The notes beneath the pieces are model-generated. The model was not told the DNA's origin, searched no databases, and saw only the letters and a program-made list of their open reading frames with translations. Of a stretch of DNA of 64,000 nt, positions 25,476-34,980 are shown in pieces (position 1 is the stretch's first letter; every line of letters starts with the position of its first letter). Origin of the DNA: Mariniblastus sp964414815 (GTDB lineage Bacteria; Planctomycetota; Planctomycetia; Pirellulales; Pirellulaceae). Made by a program: the position numbers and the translations under genes. Where the stretch lies: positions 124,001 to 188,000 of the forward strand of contig CAYPXY010000001.1 of NCBI GenBank assembly GCA_964414815.1. The letters are read 5' to 3'.

Positions 25476-27053
25476 ATGCCTCTATCCCGTCATCAACATC
25501 GAATGAAACCACGAATGCAGCGTCCTGCATTCGTGCTGGTCGTTGTGTTGGTCACGATTGTCGTTCTGGCCATGTCCGTCATGACATTTACGATGCTGAT
25601 GCAAACGGAGGAAGAAGCCACGCGGATGATGACCAAGCGGATTCAGTCCAAGTATCTGGTTGATTCCGGTGTCGATTATGCTCGCCTCTTCCTCTCCGAA
25701 CCCAAGAAGACGATCGAAAGCAAGGGCGGATGGTGGGACAATCCCGATCGGTTTCAGGCGATTCCTGTGTCGATGGAATCGGCCGATCCAAGCAATATCG
25801 GGTACTTTTCCATCGTCGCGTCGAGCCTTGACGATGATGGGCAGGCGTTTGGTCATCGATTCGGATTGTACGACGAAAGTGCCAAACTCAATATCAATGT
25901 CTTGCCGTATCTGGAGGTGTTTTTGCCGGGGAGCGCACGCAATTTGTTGATGGCTCTGCCGGCCATGACCGAAGACATCGCCGATTCGATTCTTGACTTT
26001 ATCGATTCGGATGATGAAACGAGAGAGTATGGCTACGAAAGCAGCTACTATGCAGGCCTGCAACCTCCCTATGCCGCGAAGAACGGACCGCTGGACAGTC
26101 TCGATGAGTTGCTGCTGGTGGCAGGCGTAACGTCGCAAATGTTGTATGGACTAGACATCAATCGGAACGGAATCCTTGATCCCGATGAGTTGACATCGGG
26201 GGGGATTTCCGGTGTCGATGCAGTTTTGTATCTCGGTTGGGCAAACTACTTGACGATTCACAGCAAGGAATCCAACCTCAACACAGAAGGGCTGCCATGC
26301 GTCAACATCAACGGCGACGATCTCGATCAGCTCTATGATGATCTGCGAAGTTCCTATAGTGAAGATTGGGCCAACTTCGTGATCCATTACCGAACTACTG
26401 ATGAAACACCTCGCAACTCGGAGCCGACTCAAGAATCGGCGGTCATTAAATCACCGAATCAGTTCCCACCTGATCTTGGCAATATTGAAAGCGTGCGCAA
26501 GTTCACGTCCGTGCTCGATTTGGTGAACGGCTACGTCAAGGTTGAAGATGACGAAAGCCTGTACACCTATATCGAATCGCCGATCAAGTCATCGAATTTG
26601 GCGGCAACCATGCCTGTGCTGATGCAAAACATGACGACCAATGCCGGTTCGACGATTCCCGGCCGGATCAACATCATGAAAGCGCCTCGTGTGATACTCG
26701 AAGGGATTCCGGGGCTCGATGCGGAGACCATTGATTTGATTTTGAACGAGCGGCTGAAGTGGCAGAACGACGAATACGAACTGAATAAAAATCGGCGATA
26801 TGAGACTTGGCTGCTGGTCGAGGGAGTAGTCGATTTGCAGACCATGCGGACCATTTTGCCCTTTGTTTGTGTCGAAGGAGACGTCTATAAGGGGGAAATT
26901 GTCGGTTATTTCGGCGATGGAGCCGGAACTTCGAGGGCAGAAGCTGTGTTTGATACTACAGTTCCTGTTCCCCGTCTATTATTCTGGAGAGACAAGAGCG
27001 ATCTCCCCGCCGCTTGGTCGGTGGATGTTTTGGGAACGAATCTGATACGGTAA
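25476..27053 (+). CDS. gspK: Pseudopilus tip protein GspK
   Basis: This 525-residue protein fits GspK, the large minor pseudopilin that caps the pseudopilus. The leader MKPRMQRPA precedes FVLVVVLVTIVVLAMSV; the cleavage is A/F and there is no Glu at position 5, as is normal for GspK. The long alpha-helical domain contains GLYDESAKLNINVLPYLEVF and DSILDFIDSDDETREYG, then NGPLDSLDELLLVAGVT, all common in GspK. It also has INIMKAPRVILEGIPGLDAE, the helix-hairpin-helix-like segment. Three ATGs (25476, 25503, 25515) are possible; the ones nearest the hydrophobic helix fit a normal leader best. It follows the hairpin cassette and precedes gspL by 8 nt. Confidence 0.9.
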   Translation: MPLSRHQHRMKPRMQRPAFVLVVVLVTIVVLAMSVMTFTMLMQTEEEATRMMTKRIQSKYLVDSGVDYARLFLSEPKKTIESKGGWWDNPDRFQAIPVSMESADPSNIGYFSIVASSLDDDGQAFGHRFGLYDESAKLNINVLPYLEVFLPGSARNLLMALPAMTEDIADSILDFIDSDDETREYGYESSYYAGLQPPYAAKNGPLDSLDELLLVAGVTSQMLYGLDINRNGILDPDELTSGGISGVDAVLYLGWANYLTIHSKESNLNTEGLPCVNINGDDLDQLYDDLRSSYSEDWANFVIHYRTTDETPRNSEPTQESAVIKSPNQFPPDLGNIESVRKFTSVLDLVNGYVKVEDDESLYTYIESPIKSSNLAATMPVLMQNMTTNAGSTIPGRINIMKAPRVILEGIPGLDAETIDLILNERLKWQNDEYELNKNRRYETWLLVEGVVDLQTMRTILPFVCVEGDVYKGEIVGYFGDGAGTSRAEAVFDTTVPVPRLLFWRDKSDLPAAWSVDVLGTNLIR

Positions 27054-27061
27054 TACTCATC

Positions 27062-28525
27062 ATGCAATATGTTGCTTTACAATTCGACGACGACCGAATC
27101 CTGGTAGGCGCGGCGCAAATCGCGTCCGGCCGGGTTCACGTCAACGAACTTTTTCACGTCGATGTCGATTTATCGGACGAAGCTGGCGCCGTCAACGCGG
27201 TCAAGAATGCGTTGGCGTCCCATCGCGTCCATAAGGCCGAAGCCGTCGTCGTCGTCAAACGATCCTGGGTCGAAATTCGGGAATTGAGTCTTCCGCCAGC
27301 GCCGGACAATGAACTGCCGGATATGGTCAAGTATCTGGCGCGAACCGAGTTCGGATCGCTCAACGATAACTGGCTGTTGGACTTCGTCCCGCTTTCCACG
27401 GATGAAACAGCGCCGCGCAAGGTGCTGGCCAGCGGTTTGTCGCCCGAACGCCAAAAACAAATTCTAAAGATCACCGAAGGAGCGGGCTTGCGGGTCAAGC
27501 ATATTGTGCTGCGACCGCTCGAGTCGTATTCGCTGCTTCACTCCCAACTAGCATCCGGTAAGCGAACCTTGATCGTCGATTTGGGCGAGCGCAAAACGGA
27601 CTTGATCGTCAGTGCCGGGTCGAATGTCGTTGCGACGCGTTCGGTGCGAGTCCTGATCGACGAGGAATCCAATCAGGCCAAAGCCCTGCTGGCAGAAATC
27701 AAACGAACGGCGGTTTCAGCTCGCAGCGCCCTTTCCAATCGCGAGATTGAAGAAGTCATCATCATCGGCGGTTCGCCGATCGACGAACCGCTGGCCGAAG
27801 GTGTGCGAGAGCAGCTCAATGTGCAGGTCAGTGTGGTCAATCCACTGGATCAGGTCGAAGTCGGTCCACACGCCCGTGAGGTGCCCCATCCGGCTAACTA
27901 TTCGGCGATCCTGGGAAGCTTGTATCAGCAGTCGACTGGTAAGCGACATGCGATCGACTATCTCAATCCGCGAAAGCCCATTATCAGAACCGATGGGCGT
28001 AGAAAACTCCGCATCTATGGTGGACTGGCGGCCGGACTGGTCGCGTTGACCTTGCTTTGGGGAGCCTGGACATTGCGTTCCCGAAAAAATGAAATCACGG
28101 AACTCAATCGCAAGTTGGTCGACCTGCAGGCGCAATCCAGTGGCAGCGAAAACCGGGCCAGTATTGAGGACACCATGAACCGTGTCGAGGCCATCGACGC
28201 ATGGGCAACCAAGAGTGTTCAGTGGCTGGATGAACTTCATCTCACCAGCAAGCATTTTCTGACGGCCGACGACGCCATTGTGGATCAGTACGATGGCCGA
28301 TGGAGACCCGAAGGAACCACATTGAATCTCAGAGGTAAAATGGCCACTGGCTCCCGGTCAAAACTTGTGGCCGAACTGCAAGAACGCTATCTCGTTGAGC
28401 CTTTGGGCTGGAAGGCCGAAGACCAGGACCCCAGCTATCCCGAGCCGTATGACTTCAAGATTACCTTGCCTGATCAGACGAGCGATCATTTGAAACAGAT
28501 TGAAGAATTGGCGAAACCAAAATAA
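27062..28525 (+). CDS. gspL: GspL/PilM-PilN-like inner-membrane protein
   Basis: The product (487 residues from the ATG at 27062) has a cytoplasmic actin-like (ASKHA/PilM) domain covering about residues 1-310, with KRTLIVDLGERKTDLIVSAG and EEVIIIGGSPIDEP as phosphate-loop-like segments. One membrane span follows (~322-342, YGGLAAGLVALTLLWGAWTL). After it comes a periplasmic coiled/ferredoxin-like PilN-type region. This is the GspL layout: it ties the GspE ATPase to the periplasmic partner GspM. The frame is open 16 codons upstream inside gspK, but that part is not family-like. It is followed after 2 nt by the gspM-like gene. Confidence 0.85.
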   Translation: MQYVALQFDDDRILVGAAQIASGRVHVNELFHVDVDLSDEAGAVNAVKNALASHRVHKAEAVVVVKRSWVEIRELSLPPAPDNELPDMVKYLARTEFGSLNDNWLLDFVPLSTDETAPRKVLASGLSPERQKQILKITEGAGLRVKHIVLRPLESYSLLHSQLASGKRTLIVDLGERKTDLIVSAGSNVVATRSVRVLIDEESNQAKALLAEIKRTAVSARSALSNREIEEVIIIGGSPIDEPLAEGVREQLNVQVSVVNPLDQVEVGPHAREVPHPANYSAILGSLYQQSTGKRHAIDYLNPRKPIIRTDGRRKLRIYGGLAAGLVALTLLWGAWTLRSRKNEITELNRKLVDLQAQSSGSENRASIEDTMNRVEAIDAWATKSVQWLDELHLTSKHFLTADDAIVDQYDGRWRPEGTTLNLRGKMATGSRSKLVAELQERYLVEPLGWKAEDQDPSYPEPYDFKITLPDQTSDHLKQIEELAKPK

Positions 28526-28527
28526 CG

Positions 28528-30069
28528 ATGTTTGAAAATCTATCCCAACGAGAACGCATTTTATCCTGGCTTGTAATCGCCCTTGTGCCGATTGCATTGG
28601 GATTTCTTGCATTGAACTGGTACCTCGGCAAGATCGGTGACTATGACATGGAACTGATGGCGGTTCAACAACAAGTCGGTGATGAAGAGACCAGGATTCT
28701 GCGGGCGCTCAAAGCCAAGCAGCGGTTGGATTACTATCGGAATTCAAGCTTGCCCGGCGACAGTCCTGCCCAACGGAGTGAGTCTCAAAACAGCTACCAC
28801 AATTGGCTGCTGGACCTTGCGAAGAAGCATGGATTGAAGAACCCTAATCTTACCTTTCCGGGGACAACGGTGGTGACGGCAGAACCCACCGCAAATAGCC
28901 GTTCAAGGAAGGAAATTGGAGTCGCCAAAGGGATCAAATTGACGGCGGTTGCGGGACTCGAGGAGTTAACCCACTTTCTGCATGAGTTCTATTCACTCGG
29001 TACTCTCCATAAGATCAATGTGTTGAGAATCACTCCTGAAACCACCAAGGTCGGAGAATCCAGGATTCGTACGGGAATGATGTCGCTCAATCTCGAAGGC
29101 GAATTATTGACGCTTTCAGAAGGAACAAAAGATTTTGATTTTAGTTCCCAAGTCACACCGCTCTCTCATTCAATCGAAGACTACCAAAGCGCCATTGTGG
29201 GACGAAATATCTTCGGCCCGCCAAACAATGCCCCTCGGGTCACCGCGAATCCCAGGTCTTCCTATGCGTCCCAGTCCGAATTGGAGATTACATTGCGAGG
29301 AGAAGACGCCGACAAGAACGATCTTTTGGCGATGGAACTGCTTGAATCGGGAATTGAAGGTGCGAAACTGGAAACCAGGGACGGCTCACGTGATTCCAGA
29401 CTGGTCTTGCCTCCTACGGCCGCTGGAACTTATGAGTTCAAGGTGGCGATCAAGGATAATGGATTCCCCGCCAAGGAAAGCGATGCCACGTTTGAGATTG
29501 TAATCAAGGATCCTCCCAACAACAAGCCATCGCTGGCCGTGCGTCCGTCCAATCCTTATCCTCCCGATCGACCGCTGGAGATTCTGATCGAAGGCTCGGA
29601 TCGCGACGAGAATGATGTTTTGACGTTTGAAATTCTCGAAGGTGTCGAAGGCGCGGAGCTGGTCAAGGCCGAAGAAAATGATCGCAATGTGATCCTGCAT
29701 ATCCCGGCACTCGATATCGGCAAGTACCAGTTCCGCTTAGCCGTTTCCGATGGCCGTGAAGAAAACGGCGAGAAGGCCGAGAAGGTCGAACGGGGTTTCG
29801 AGGTTGTTGTTGCTCGCAAGTTCAGTCATCTCGACGAAACACGAATCTCCAGCATTCTGCGCGACGGTGCAGGGGACTGGGTGGTCAATATTCGCGTGCG
29901 AACCACCGGTCAGCGGTTCAGTCTGAAGGTCGGCGAATCGTTTGAAATTGAAAAGCAGACCTGGATCGTGGATGCCATCGAATCGGATGAAGTCACTTTC
30001 AAAGTCGGCGAGGAAACCCGAAAACTCAAACCGACGATCCCGTTTTCAACTCTCGTGAATCGAGAGTAG
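28528..30069 (+). CDS. GspM-like protein with cadherin-like modules and GspC/PilP-like tail
   Basis: The position after gspL, a short cytoplasmic start (FENLSQRERILSW), one membrane span (~13-31) and a periplasmic coil with a ferredoxin-like block (KLTAVAGLEELTHFLHEFYS) all fit GspM/PilO. At 513 residues it is about three times the usual length. After VGRNIFGPPNNAP (~228-240) come two cadherin/He_PIG-like modules (~240-332 and ~335-428), each with (G/S)xDxDxND(L/V)L and a closing TAAGTYEFKVAIKDNG or DIGKYQFRLAVSDG. The last 80 residues (RFSLKVGESFEIEKQTWIVD) resemble the PilP/GspC homology region. The fusion may combine the M and C roles; this is inference. It stops 9 bp before the convergent DUF1571 gene. 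Confidence 0.75.
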   Translation: MFENLSQRERILSWLVIALVPIALGFLALNWYLGKIGDYDMELMAVQQQVGDEETRILRALKAKQRLDYYRNSSLPGDSPAQRSESQNSYHNWLLDLAKKHGLKNPNLTFPGTTVVTAEPTANSRSRKEIGVAKGIKLTAVAGLEELTHFLHEFYSLGTLHKINVLRITPETTKVGESRIRTGMMSLNLEGELLTLSEGTKDFDFSSQVTPLSHSIEDYQSAIVGRNIFGPPNNAPRVTANPRSSYASQSELEITLRGEDADKNDLLAMELLESGIEGAKLETRDGSRDSRLVLPPTAAGTYEFKVAIKDNGFPAKESDATFEIVIKDPPNNKPSLAVRPSNPYPPDRPLEILIEGSDRDENDVLTFEILEGVEGAELVKAEENDRNVILHIPALDIGKYQFRLAVSDGREENGEKAEKVERGFEVVVARKFSHLDETRISSILRDGAGDWVVNIRVRTTGQRFSLKVGESFEIEKQTWIVDAIESDEVTFKVGEETRKLKPTIPFSTLVNRE

Positions 30070-30078
30070 GGTAAGCGT

Positions 30079-31044
30079 CTACCGTCGTGGAAACTTATAC
30101 TCCGGATTGTCCGCACAGAAATCATCTGCACTCAAACCGACATTCGTTTTCAGTTCGAGATAGTGATATTCCTCGATCAGCGGCAATGGGTCGCCGGGTT
30201 GATGGGGCCAACCGTACGCGGTATAGCAGATTGGCAATCGGCTTTCATGGTCGATAAAGACCTGGGCTTTGTGAAAGTCGTAGGGCTGTTTTTGCTCAGA
30301 GTGAATCACTTCGATCACCAGACATTTTCGCCCGTTGATGTCCCCGTTTTCGCGGTAGTTCACTTCGCAGTTCCCTGCGGCACGGTCGCGTTCGGCTTTC
30401 TGGATCAACTGAACAATCAGATTTTCGATTCCGGCTTCGTAGATCGGATACTTACTTTCCCGCATAGCGATTAAGCCGGTGGGATCCAAGTAGAACCGAC
30501 GCATGCCGATCAATCCTTTGGCTTCGTGGCAAACGATCTTACTATCGTTCACTCCGTCCACCCAAATACATTCCCGACCGGCTGACTGACGCGGCTTGAG
30601 GAACTTCATGTAGATGCTGAACGGAACGTTTCCCTGCTCGGTTTCTCGCGGGCAGCGAACTTTCAACCGCACATAACCCGCTTCGGCTTTGGCACCATTG
30701 ATACACTCCCGGCGAACAAAGATGCCCGTGTAGTCCTGCACGTCGTTGCGGATCACGGCCAGGGATTCGTTAGCCACTGCGATGGCCCGATCCAATGGAT
30801 GCGGAGCAGCGATCAGTGTGGCGGACGTCTCGGAGACTGCAGCACTGGCGCTTGAAACCGCTGACTTGGTGGCGGCATCGCCTGGGTTGATTCTGGAAAT
30901 TCGAAAGACCGGACCGGATTCGTCTTGGGTCTGTTTGGCTTCCTTGCTTTCTTCCTGAGCCTGGAGAAGCGGCGTTGAAACCACTCCCCATAAAGCGATC
31001 ATCGCTAAGCGTCCTAATCCTTTGGCCAAATCTTTCATTTCCAT
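30079..31044 (-). CDS. Exported DUF1571 protein (first copy)
   Basis: This 321-residue protein starts with a signal peptide (LGRLAMIALWGVVSTPLLQA) and then has an acidic linker. The DUF1571 domain follows, with VQDYTGIFVRRECINGAK, FSIYMKFLKPRQSAGRE, GLIGMRRFYLDPTGLIAM and FIDHESRLPICYTAYGWP, and it ends with a conserved Asp/Asn-rich tail (LSADDFCADNPEYKFPRR). The family is abundant in planctomycetes and resembles LolA-type lipoprotein carriers, but its role is unknown. A paralogue at 55057 shares FSIYxKxxxPxxSAGRE and the NVGLxxxDFxxxNPxYxFPxR ending. It is likely the last gene after two other exported-protein genes in the same direction. Confidence 0.88.
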   Translation of the reverse strand: MEMKDLAKGLGRLAMIALWGVVSTPLLQAQEESKEAKQTQDESGPVFRISRINPGDAATKSAVSSASAAVSETSATLIAAPHPLDRAIAVANESLAVIRNDVQDYTGIFVRRECINGAKAEAGYVRLKVRCPRETEQGNVPFSIYMKFLKPRQSAGRECIWVDGVNDSKIVCHEAKGLIGMRRFYLDPTGLIAMRESKYPIYEAGIENLIVQLIQKAERDRAAGNCEVNYRENGDINGRKCLVIEVIHSEQKQPYDFHKAQVFIDHESRLPICYTAYGWPHQPGDPLPLIEEYHYLELKTNVGLSADDFCADNPEYKFPRR

Positions 31045-31356
31045 AAGCGAGCGAGATCCTCTGGTCCTTGATCGTCCTGGCCAACCCGGAATGGTTCCGG
31101 AACGCTGAAAACAGGTACGCTTTTAGTCCGTTAAAAGCCTGCGAAATTCCCCTGTCACGTTTGATTGCCTGTGTGCGACGATCATACGGAACCCTTGCAG
31201 GATATGGTATCGCCCAATTGCCAGCGAGTTCGCGAGACGATTTGTTTTCACCAATGAATACAGGCGTTACAACCCGCAAACTGCTCCACAGTGGGGGCGT
31301 CAAAAGCGGAAGCGAGCCAGAGTATTCGTCAAGGTTTCACAGAATTTTTTTTATCG
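31045..31356. other. Gap between DUF1571 and DUF1559-like genes
   Basis: Both flanking genes point left, so this 312-bp gap should include the DUF1571 leader. I see no reading frame with a ribosome site, no strong palindrome, and none of the repeat families found elsewhere in the window. Confidence 0.5.
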
Positions 31357-32973
31357 TTACTTTCCAATCAAATCCCGATAGTCAAATACCTCTCCCCCCG
31401 AAATCGTGATCGCCCGCCGAAGCGTTTCGGGACCTACCGCGGGGGTGATATGACGGGTAGATGCATCCGCAAGCCCAATGGCCGTTGCCTTGGTTGTTCC
31501 GCCTGAAAGTCCTGCAAACGGGTTTTCGAGATCGACTTCCCAGTCGGCGGGCTTGGTCCAGGGAACCGCCCGATCAGGCGTTACGGTAACGAGCAAGATT
31601 GAATTGGATGTCCCGTCTTTGAAATCCTTGAACCCGAATCCTTCAATGGGGTCAGGAGAAAACGCGGCTTCCGGATGTAGCGGACCTTGATAGACTGTTT
31701 TTCCTTCGCGATTGTTTTTGAAGTTCTCTGGTTGCGGCGACCAAAAAACGGTCGGCATTTTCTCAACCAGTTTCAGGTTGTGCTCACTGTCCCAAGCCTC
31801 GTTCAGTTTGAATTGCTGGTAGAGTTCGTTTTCATTGAGAAAAGGCAGAATGTGAACCCGCCAGGAAAGGCCCACCGAGTCTTCACCATTGCCATTGAAG
31901 GCGGGAAATCTGGAAAATGCGCCTTCGTAATTATGAAGTCCGAGAAGGAGTTGTCTCAAGTTGTTGAGGTCCTGCGCATCGCCTTGAGCCCCCCTGATCT
32001 TGGACACAATGAATCCGATATTCTTCCTGACGGCGGCGCGTTGTTCGGGTGACTCACCGAACGAAATTTGGAGACGATTGCCCGTGACGGTGGATTGTAC
32101 GAACTCCCGAATCACCGGCCTGTCTTCCTTTGGAATCTGAATATTCTCGGCCAGCAGATTTGACAACAAGGCCATTCCTGATTCAACCGATTCAAGAATC
32201 ACGGCGCGTGTATCGTCATGGGTCACTTCGAATTCAAATTTCAGATTCGGCTGGGGCGACAGATCAATCTGCGCGCCACACCAATCCAGATGATCGGCCA
32301 GCATGGGACCGGTCAGCTTCTCAAACGGAGCGGGAAGCCGCAATGGAATTTCCTTGAGTACCCGCCGAGTATCATTGCCAGGAATCACCAGAAATCCGGC
32401 AGCCCCATCACCAAGTGCCGCCCATGATTCTGTATAATTTCTAACATTAATTGGCCGGTCGGATTGAAGCCGTTCTAGTTGTTCATCGCTACTGGCGATC
32501 AGCACCGACCGCTCATCGACGGCAAACGATTTCCAGAATTCAGACAATCCTGATGGCCAGGATTTGAGCGAGGTCTGAATCGTTTCGAGGGCGCGCTGAG
32601 GCGACGACGGATCGACCGAAATCACCCACGACGGCCCATTGTGGCCGACATCGCTGGGTTTGACCAAGCAGTAGACTTTCCGAATGCCGCTTTCTTTCCA
32701 GCGATCCAGTTCGACTTGGACCATGCCCACACCCACCGCGAAGGCAGCTTTCTCATCAACATTCAGGGCGCCAAGGCTTAGGACATATTCCCCCAGAACT
32801 TCCGGCTGAATTTTCTCAAGGTCCAGCCACGCGATAGCAATCACATCGTCCGTTAAATAGGCTTTGAGATTGCTTTCGTGATCCTGAGCCTCCACCAACG
32901 CACCTTGGAAGGCAATTTGGGACACCCAAAAGAATAGGGCAGTAAACGCGACTTTAGAAAGGGATCGATTCAT
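31357..32973 (-). CDS. Exported protein with C-terminal DUF1559-like domain
   Basis: A signal peptide (VAFTALFFWVSQIAFQGALV) starts this 538-residue protein. The first 330 residues form an uncharacterised domain (AYLTDDVIAIAWLDLEKIQP and later DHLDWCGAQIDLSPQPNLKF). The last 190 residues match the DUF1559 fold common in planctomycetes: NLRQLLLGLHNYEGAFSRFP, GLSWRVHILPFLNENELYQQ, FKDGTSNSILLV and FAGLSGGTTKATAIGLADAS. Unlike most DUF1559 proteins it lacks the N-terminal pseudopilin helix, the domain being carried behind a Sec signal. It lies 30 nt after the upstream lipoprotein gene and is probably co-transcribed with it. Confidence 0.85.
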   Translation of the reverse strand: MNRSLSKVAFTALFFWVSQIAFQGALVEAQDHESNLKAYLTDDVIAIAWLDLEKIQPEVLGEYVLSLGALNVDEKAAFAVGVGMVQVELDRWKESGIRKVYCLVKPSDVGHNGPSWVISVDPSSPQRALETIQTSLKSWPSGLSEFWKSFAVDERSVLIASSDEQLERLQSDRPINVRNYTESWAALGDGAAGFLVIPGNDTRRVLKEIPLRLPAPFEKLTGPMLADHLDWCGAQIDLSPQPNLKFEFEVTHDDTRAVILESVESGMALLSNLLAENIQIPKEDRPVIREFVQSTVTGNRLQISFGESPEQRAAVRKNIGFIVSKIRGAQGDAQDLNNLRQLLLGLHNYEGAFSRFPAFNGNGEDSVGLSWRVHILPFLNENELYQQFKLNEAWDSEHNLKLVEKMPTVFWSPQPENFKNNREGKTVYQGPLHPEAAFSPDPIEGFGFKDFKDGTSNSILLVTVTPDRAVPWTKPADWEVDLENPFAGLSGGTTKATAIGLADASTRHITPAVGPETLRRAITISGGEVFDYRDLIGK

Positions 32974-33003
32974 TTTGGTAAAAATGTGGAAAAGGACAAA
33001 CTA

Positions 33004-34527
33004 TTATTTTGTTGGGGCAACGGTAATCTCAAATCGGTAGGCGGTATGAACCCCGTCTGAAGTGGGCAGTTCGACAATCGCTGTTTGGCCGTCAAGGCGA
33101 TACTGGAACGGCTGCTGGGTCATCGGATTGTTTGGAACCGGGACAAGTTTGATGTCGTTGAGCGATTCGGGCAACGAACCGGTATTCGCGACATGCATCC
33201 GGATGGCCTCAATCAGCATCAGCGCATTTTTATGTCGTTCGATACGCCACTGGGCAGCACTTACTTGCACGATGGCCGGTGTCAATTGAAGCAACAAATT
33301 GACGAGGCCTTTGTCAACGCGTTGGAAAGGACGGCCAGCTTCATTTTCGAACTGGAAAATTCGTCGTTGGCTAATGGGAACATACAATTCCTTTTGAATA
33401 TTGCTGCTAATAATCTGGAAGTCCTGGTTCGCGGCGATCATCAACACCTGGCCAACCGCCATTGAATCTACCTCGGCCGAACTGTAACCGGCTTCGATCA
33501 GTCGTGTCTTGGCGTAGGGGTAACTGACGGCAGCGAGAGCCGCCGGAGCCCATCCATATTCCTCCGCCTTCATTTTCGAGCTCTCTGGCCTCCCATATTC
33601 TTGCACCCTCACCATCTCGAATAATGCGTTACTATAGATCTCGCCCCAAGCAGATGGACTGTACTTTGCCGTCGCCGCATTTTCGAGATCCTGCACCAGA
33701 CGGTATCCCAACGAGAGGTCGAGTCGTGTCGCGTAGGAAACATCAATCATGGGGCTGGGAAGTTCGGCCAGTGTCCAATACAGATTGGGCGAATTCGGTG
33801 CGGCAATCCAGTCAACAACCGCTTCCTGAGCAATGGAAACTTCGGAAATTCCTACCAAATTGGAAACCAGGAAGTTCATTTTTCCTACATCCTGTCCCAA
33901 CTGATAGGCCATCCGAATTTCCTGGGCCGCATCCTCAAACCGGCCTTCGGCAAGTGCAAGTCTGGCTCGCAACCGAAGTGCCCGTGCGATCTCACGAGTC
34001 TGCTGAACACTTGGTAGCAGAAACTCAATCGCTTCCCTACCCTTCATATACTCTTCTCCCATGCCCCAATCGCAGTCGCGACAACGGGACGCCCTTTGAA
34101 TATGGTTGCGAACATACGAATCAAAGGCCGCCGAAGCTTCTCGGACTTTTTCGACGGGCAGCTGTGAAAGCGGAACGGAAAAGTCATACCAGTGGTCGAC
34201 TTCATCAGGATATTTTTCACGCATTCTTTTCCAGGGGCCTTCCAATGAACGCTCGCCAAACGAATTCAAATAGTGAGTCGCTGCATTGCCTGGAATCTTC
34301 TTGTGTGGCTCAACGGTAAAGCGATACTTGAATGCGGGCACCGGTTCGGGAGCCGCCGTAATCTCGAATCGGTAGACCACTGTCATGGAATAACGGCCGG
34401 CTTTCGACTGCTCCTCGATCACCGTGACGTCGCCCCAACCTGATGAGGGCAACTGGCAGGCCGAAATGAGGACCACAAGCGGTATTACGATACAATGCTT
34501 CGCAGCGAAGCGAACGGACTGGAACAT
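33004..34527 (-). CDS. Large lipoprotein of unknown function
   Basis: The 507-residue protein has a lipoprotein signal (CIVIPLVVLISACQLP; lipobox LISAC). The body is largely alpha-helical, with a TPR-like stretch (ALRLRARLALAEGRFEDAAQ) near residue 190 and a helical C-terminal half. I do not recognise a family. A striking internal echo is present: VVYRFEITAAPEP near residue 50 and TAYRFEITVAPTK as the very C-terminus, so both ends carry the same beta strand. It has a CRDCDW pair in the middle. The start lies 86 bp from a copy of the interspersed element. Confidence 0.8.
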   Translation of the reverse strand: MFQSVRFAAKHCIVIPLVVLISACQLPSSGWGDVTVIEEQSKAGRYSMTVVYRFEITAAPEPVPAFKYRFTVEPHKKIPGNAATHYLNSFGERSLEGPWKRMREKYPDEVDHWYDFSVPLSQLPVEKVREASAAFDSYVRNHIQRASRCRDCDWGMGEEYMKGREAIEFLLPSVQQTREIARALRLRARLALAEGRFEDAAQEIRMAYQLGQDVGKMNFLVSNLVGISEVSIAQEAVVDWIAAPNSPNLYWTLAELPSPMIDVSYATRLDLSLGYRLVQDLENAATAKYSPSAWGEIYSNALFEMVRVQEYGRPESSKMKAEEYGWAPAALAAVSYPYAKTRLIEAGYSSAEVDSMAVGQVLMIAANQDFQIISSNIQKELYVPISQRRIFQFENEAGRPFQRVDKGLVNLLLQLTPAIVQVSAAQWRIERHKNALMLIEAIRMHVANTGSLPESLNDIKLVPVPNNPMTQQPFQYRLDGQTAIVELPTSDGVHTAYRFEITVAPTK

Positions 34528-34612
34528 GATTTGGTTTTGGCAGGTTAAGAGTTGAATTTGGACCGGTAAGTAACGTTGGTAGTATTTTTGTATTGTTGGT
34601 ATTATTTTTTTG

Positions 34613-34914
34613 GTAACCGTTCACGACAAGCCAAAACGTTTAGCCGCAAGCCGTCGGGGGTTGCCGCCAAAAAAATACTGCAACACCGAAGTTGCTTTAT
34701 CGGCAACTCCCAAAGGCGCGCGGTGCATCGGGTTGCAAGTGTTCTATTGGCAGGTAGGTTGAATCCGGCGCCTGCACCCTGCCGTCGCGCCTGCACCGAC
34801 CATTTCTCAATCGTTCAGTTTCAACCATGAATCAATCGGCTTTCTATAATAGTAAACGAATGGTGGTCGGCTTCGGCTTGCGGCTAAACGTTCTGTTGCT
34901 CCGTGAACGGCTAC
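34613..34914. repeat. 302-bp interspersed element, copy C (reference orientation)
   Basis: The copy starts GGTAACCGTTCACGACAAGC and AACGTTTAGCCGCAAGCCGT, continues CGGGGGTTGCCGCCAAAAAA and ATCGGCAACTCCCAAAGGCG, then GCCGTCGCGCCTGCACCGAC, and ends CGGCTTGCGGCTAAACGTTC to CCGTGAACGGCTAC. It is the reverse complement of the copy at 14193, of the same length (302 bp), and is colinear with the one at 18761. No protein is encoded. It sits 86 bp upstream of the large lipoprotein gene and 66 bp past the end of the anti-sigma-like gene. Confidence 0.9.
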
Positions 34915-34980
34915 ATTTTTTTTCCGAATGGACCGTAGGACAGACCGGGAGGTCTATCCCACAACGCTGATCTAACCAAC

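Noticed and set aside
19463..30069. Type IV pilus operon
   Set aside because: GspE and GspF resemble PilB and PilC, but the four minor pseudopilins, the GspK-like tip protein and the single GspG with DPWNRQY and GTEDD motifs fit type II secretion better. No pilT or pilA is present.
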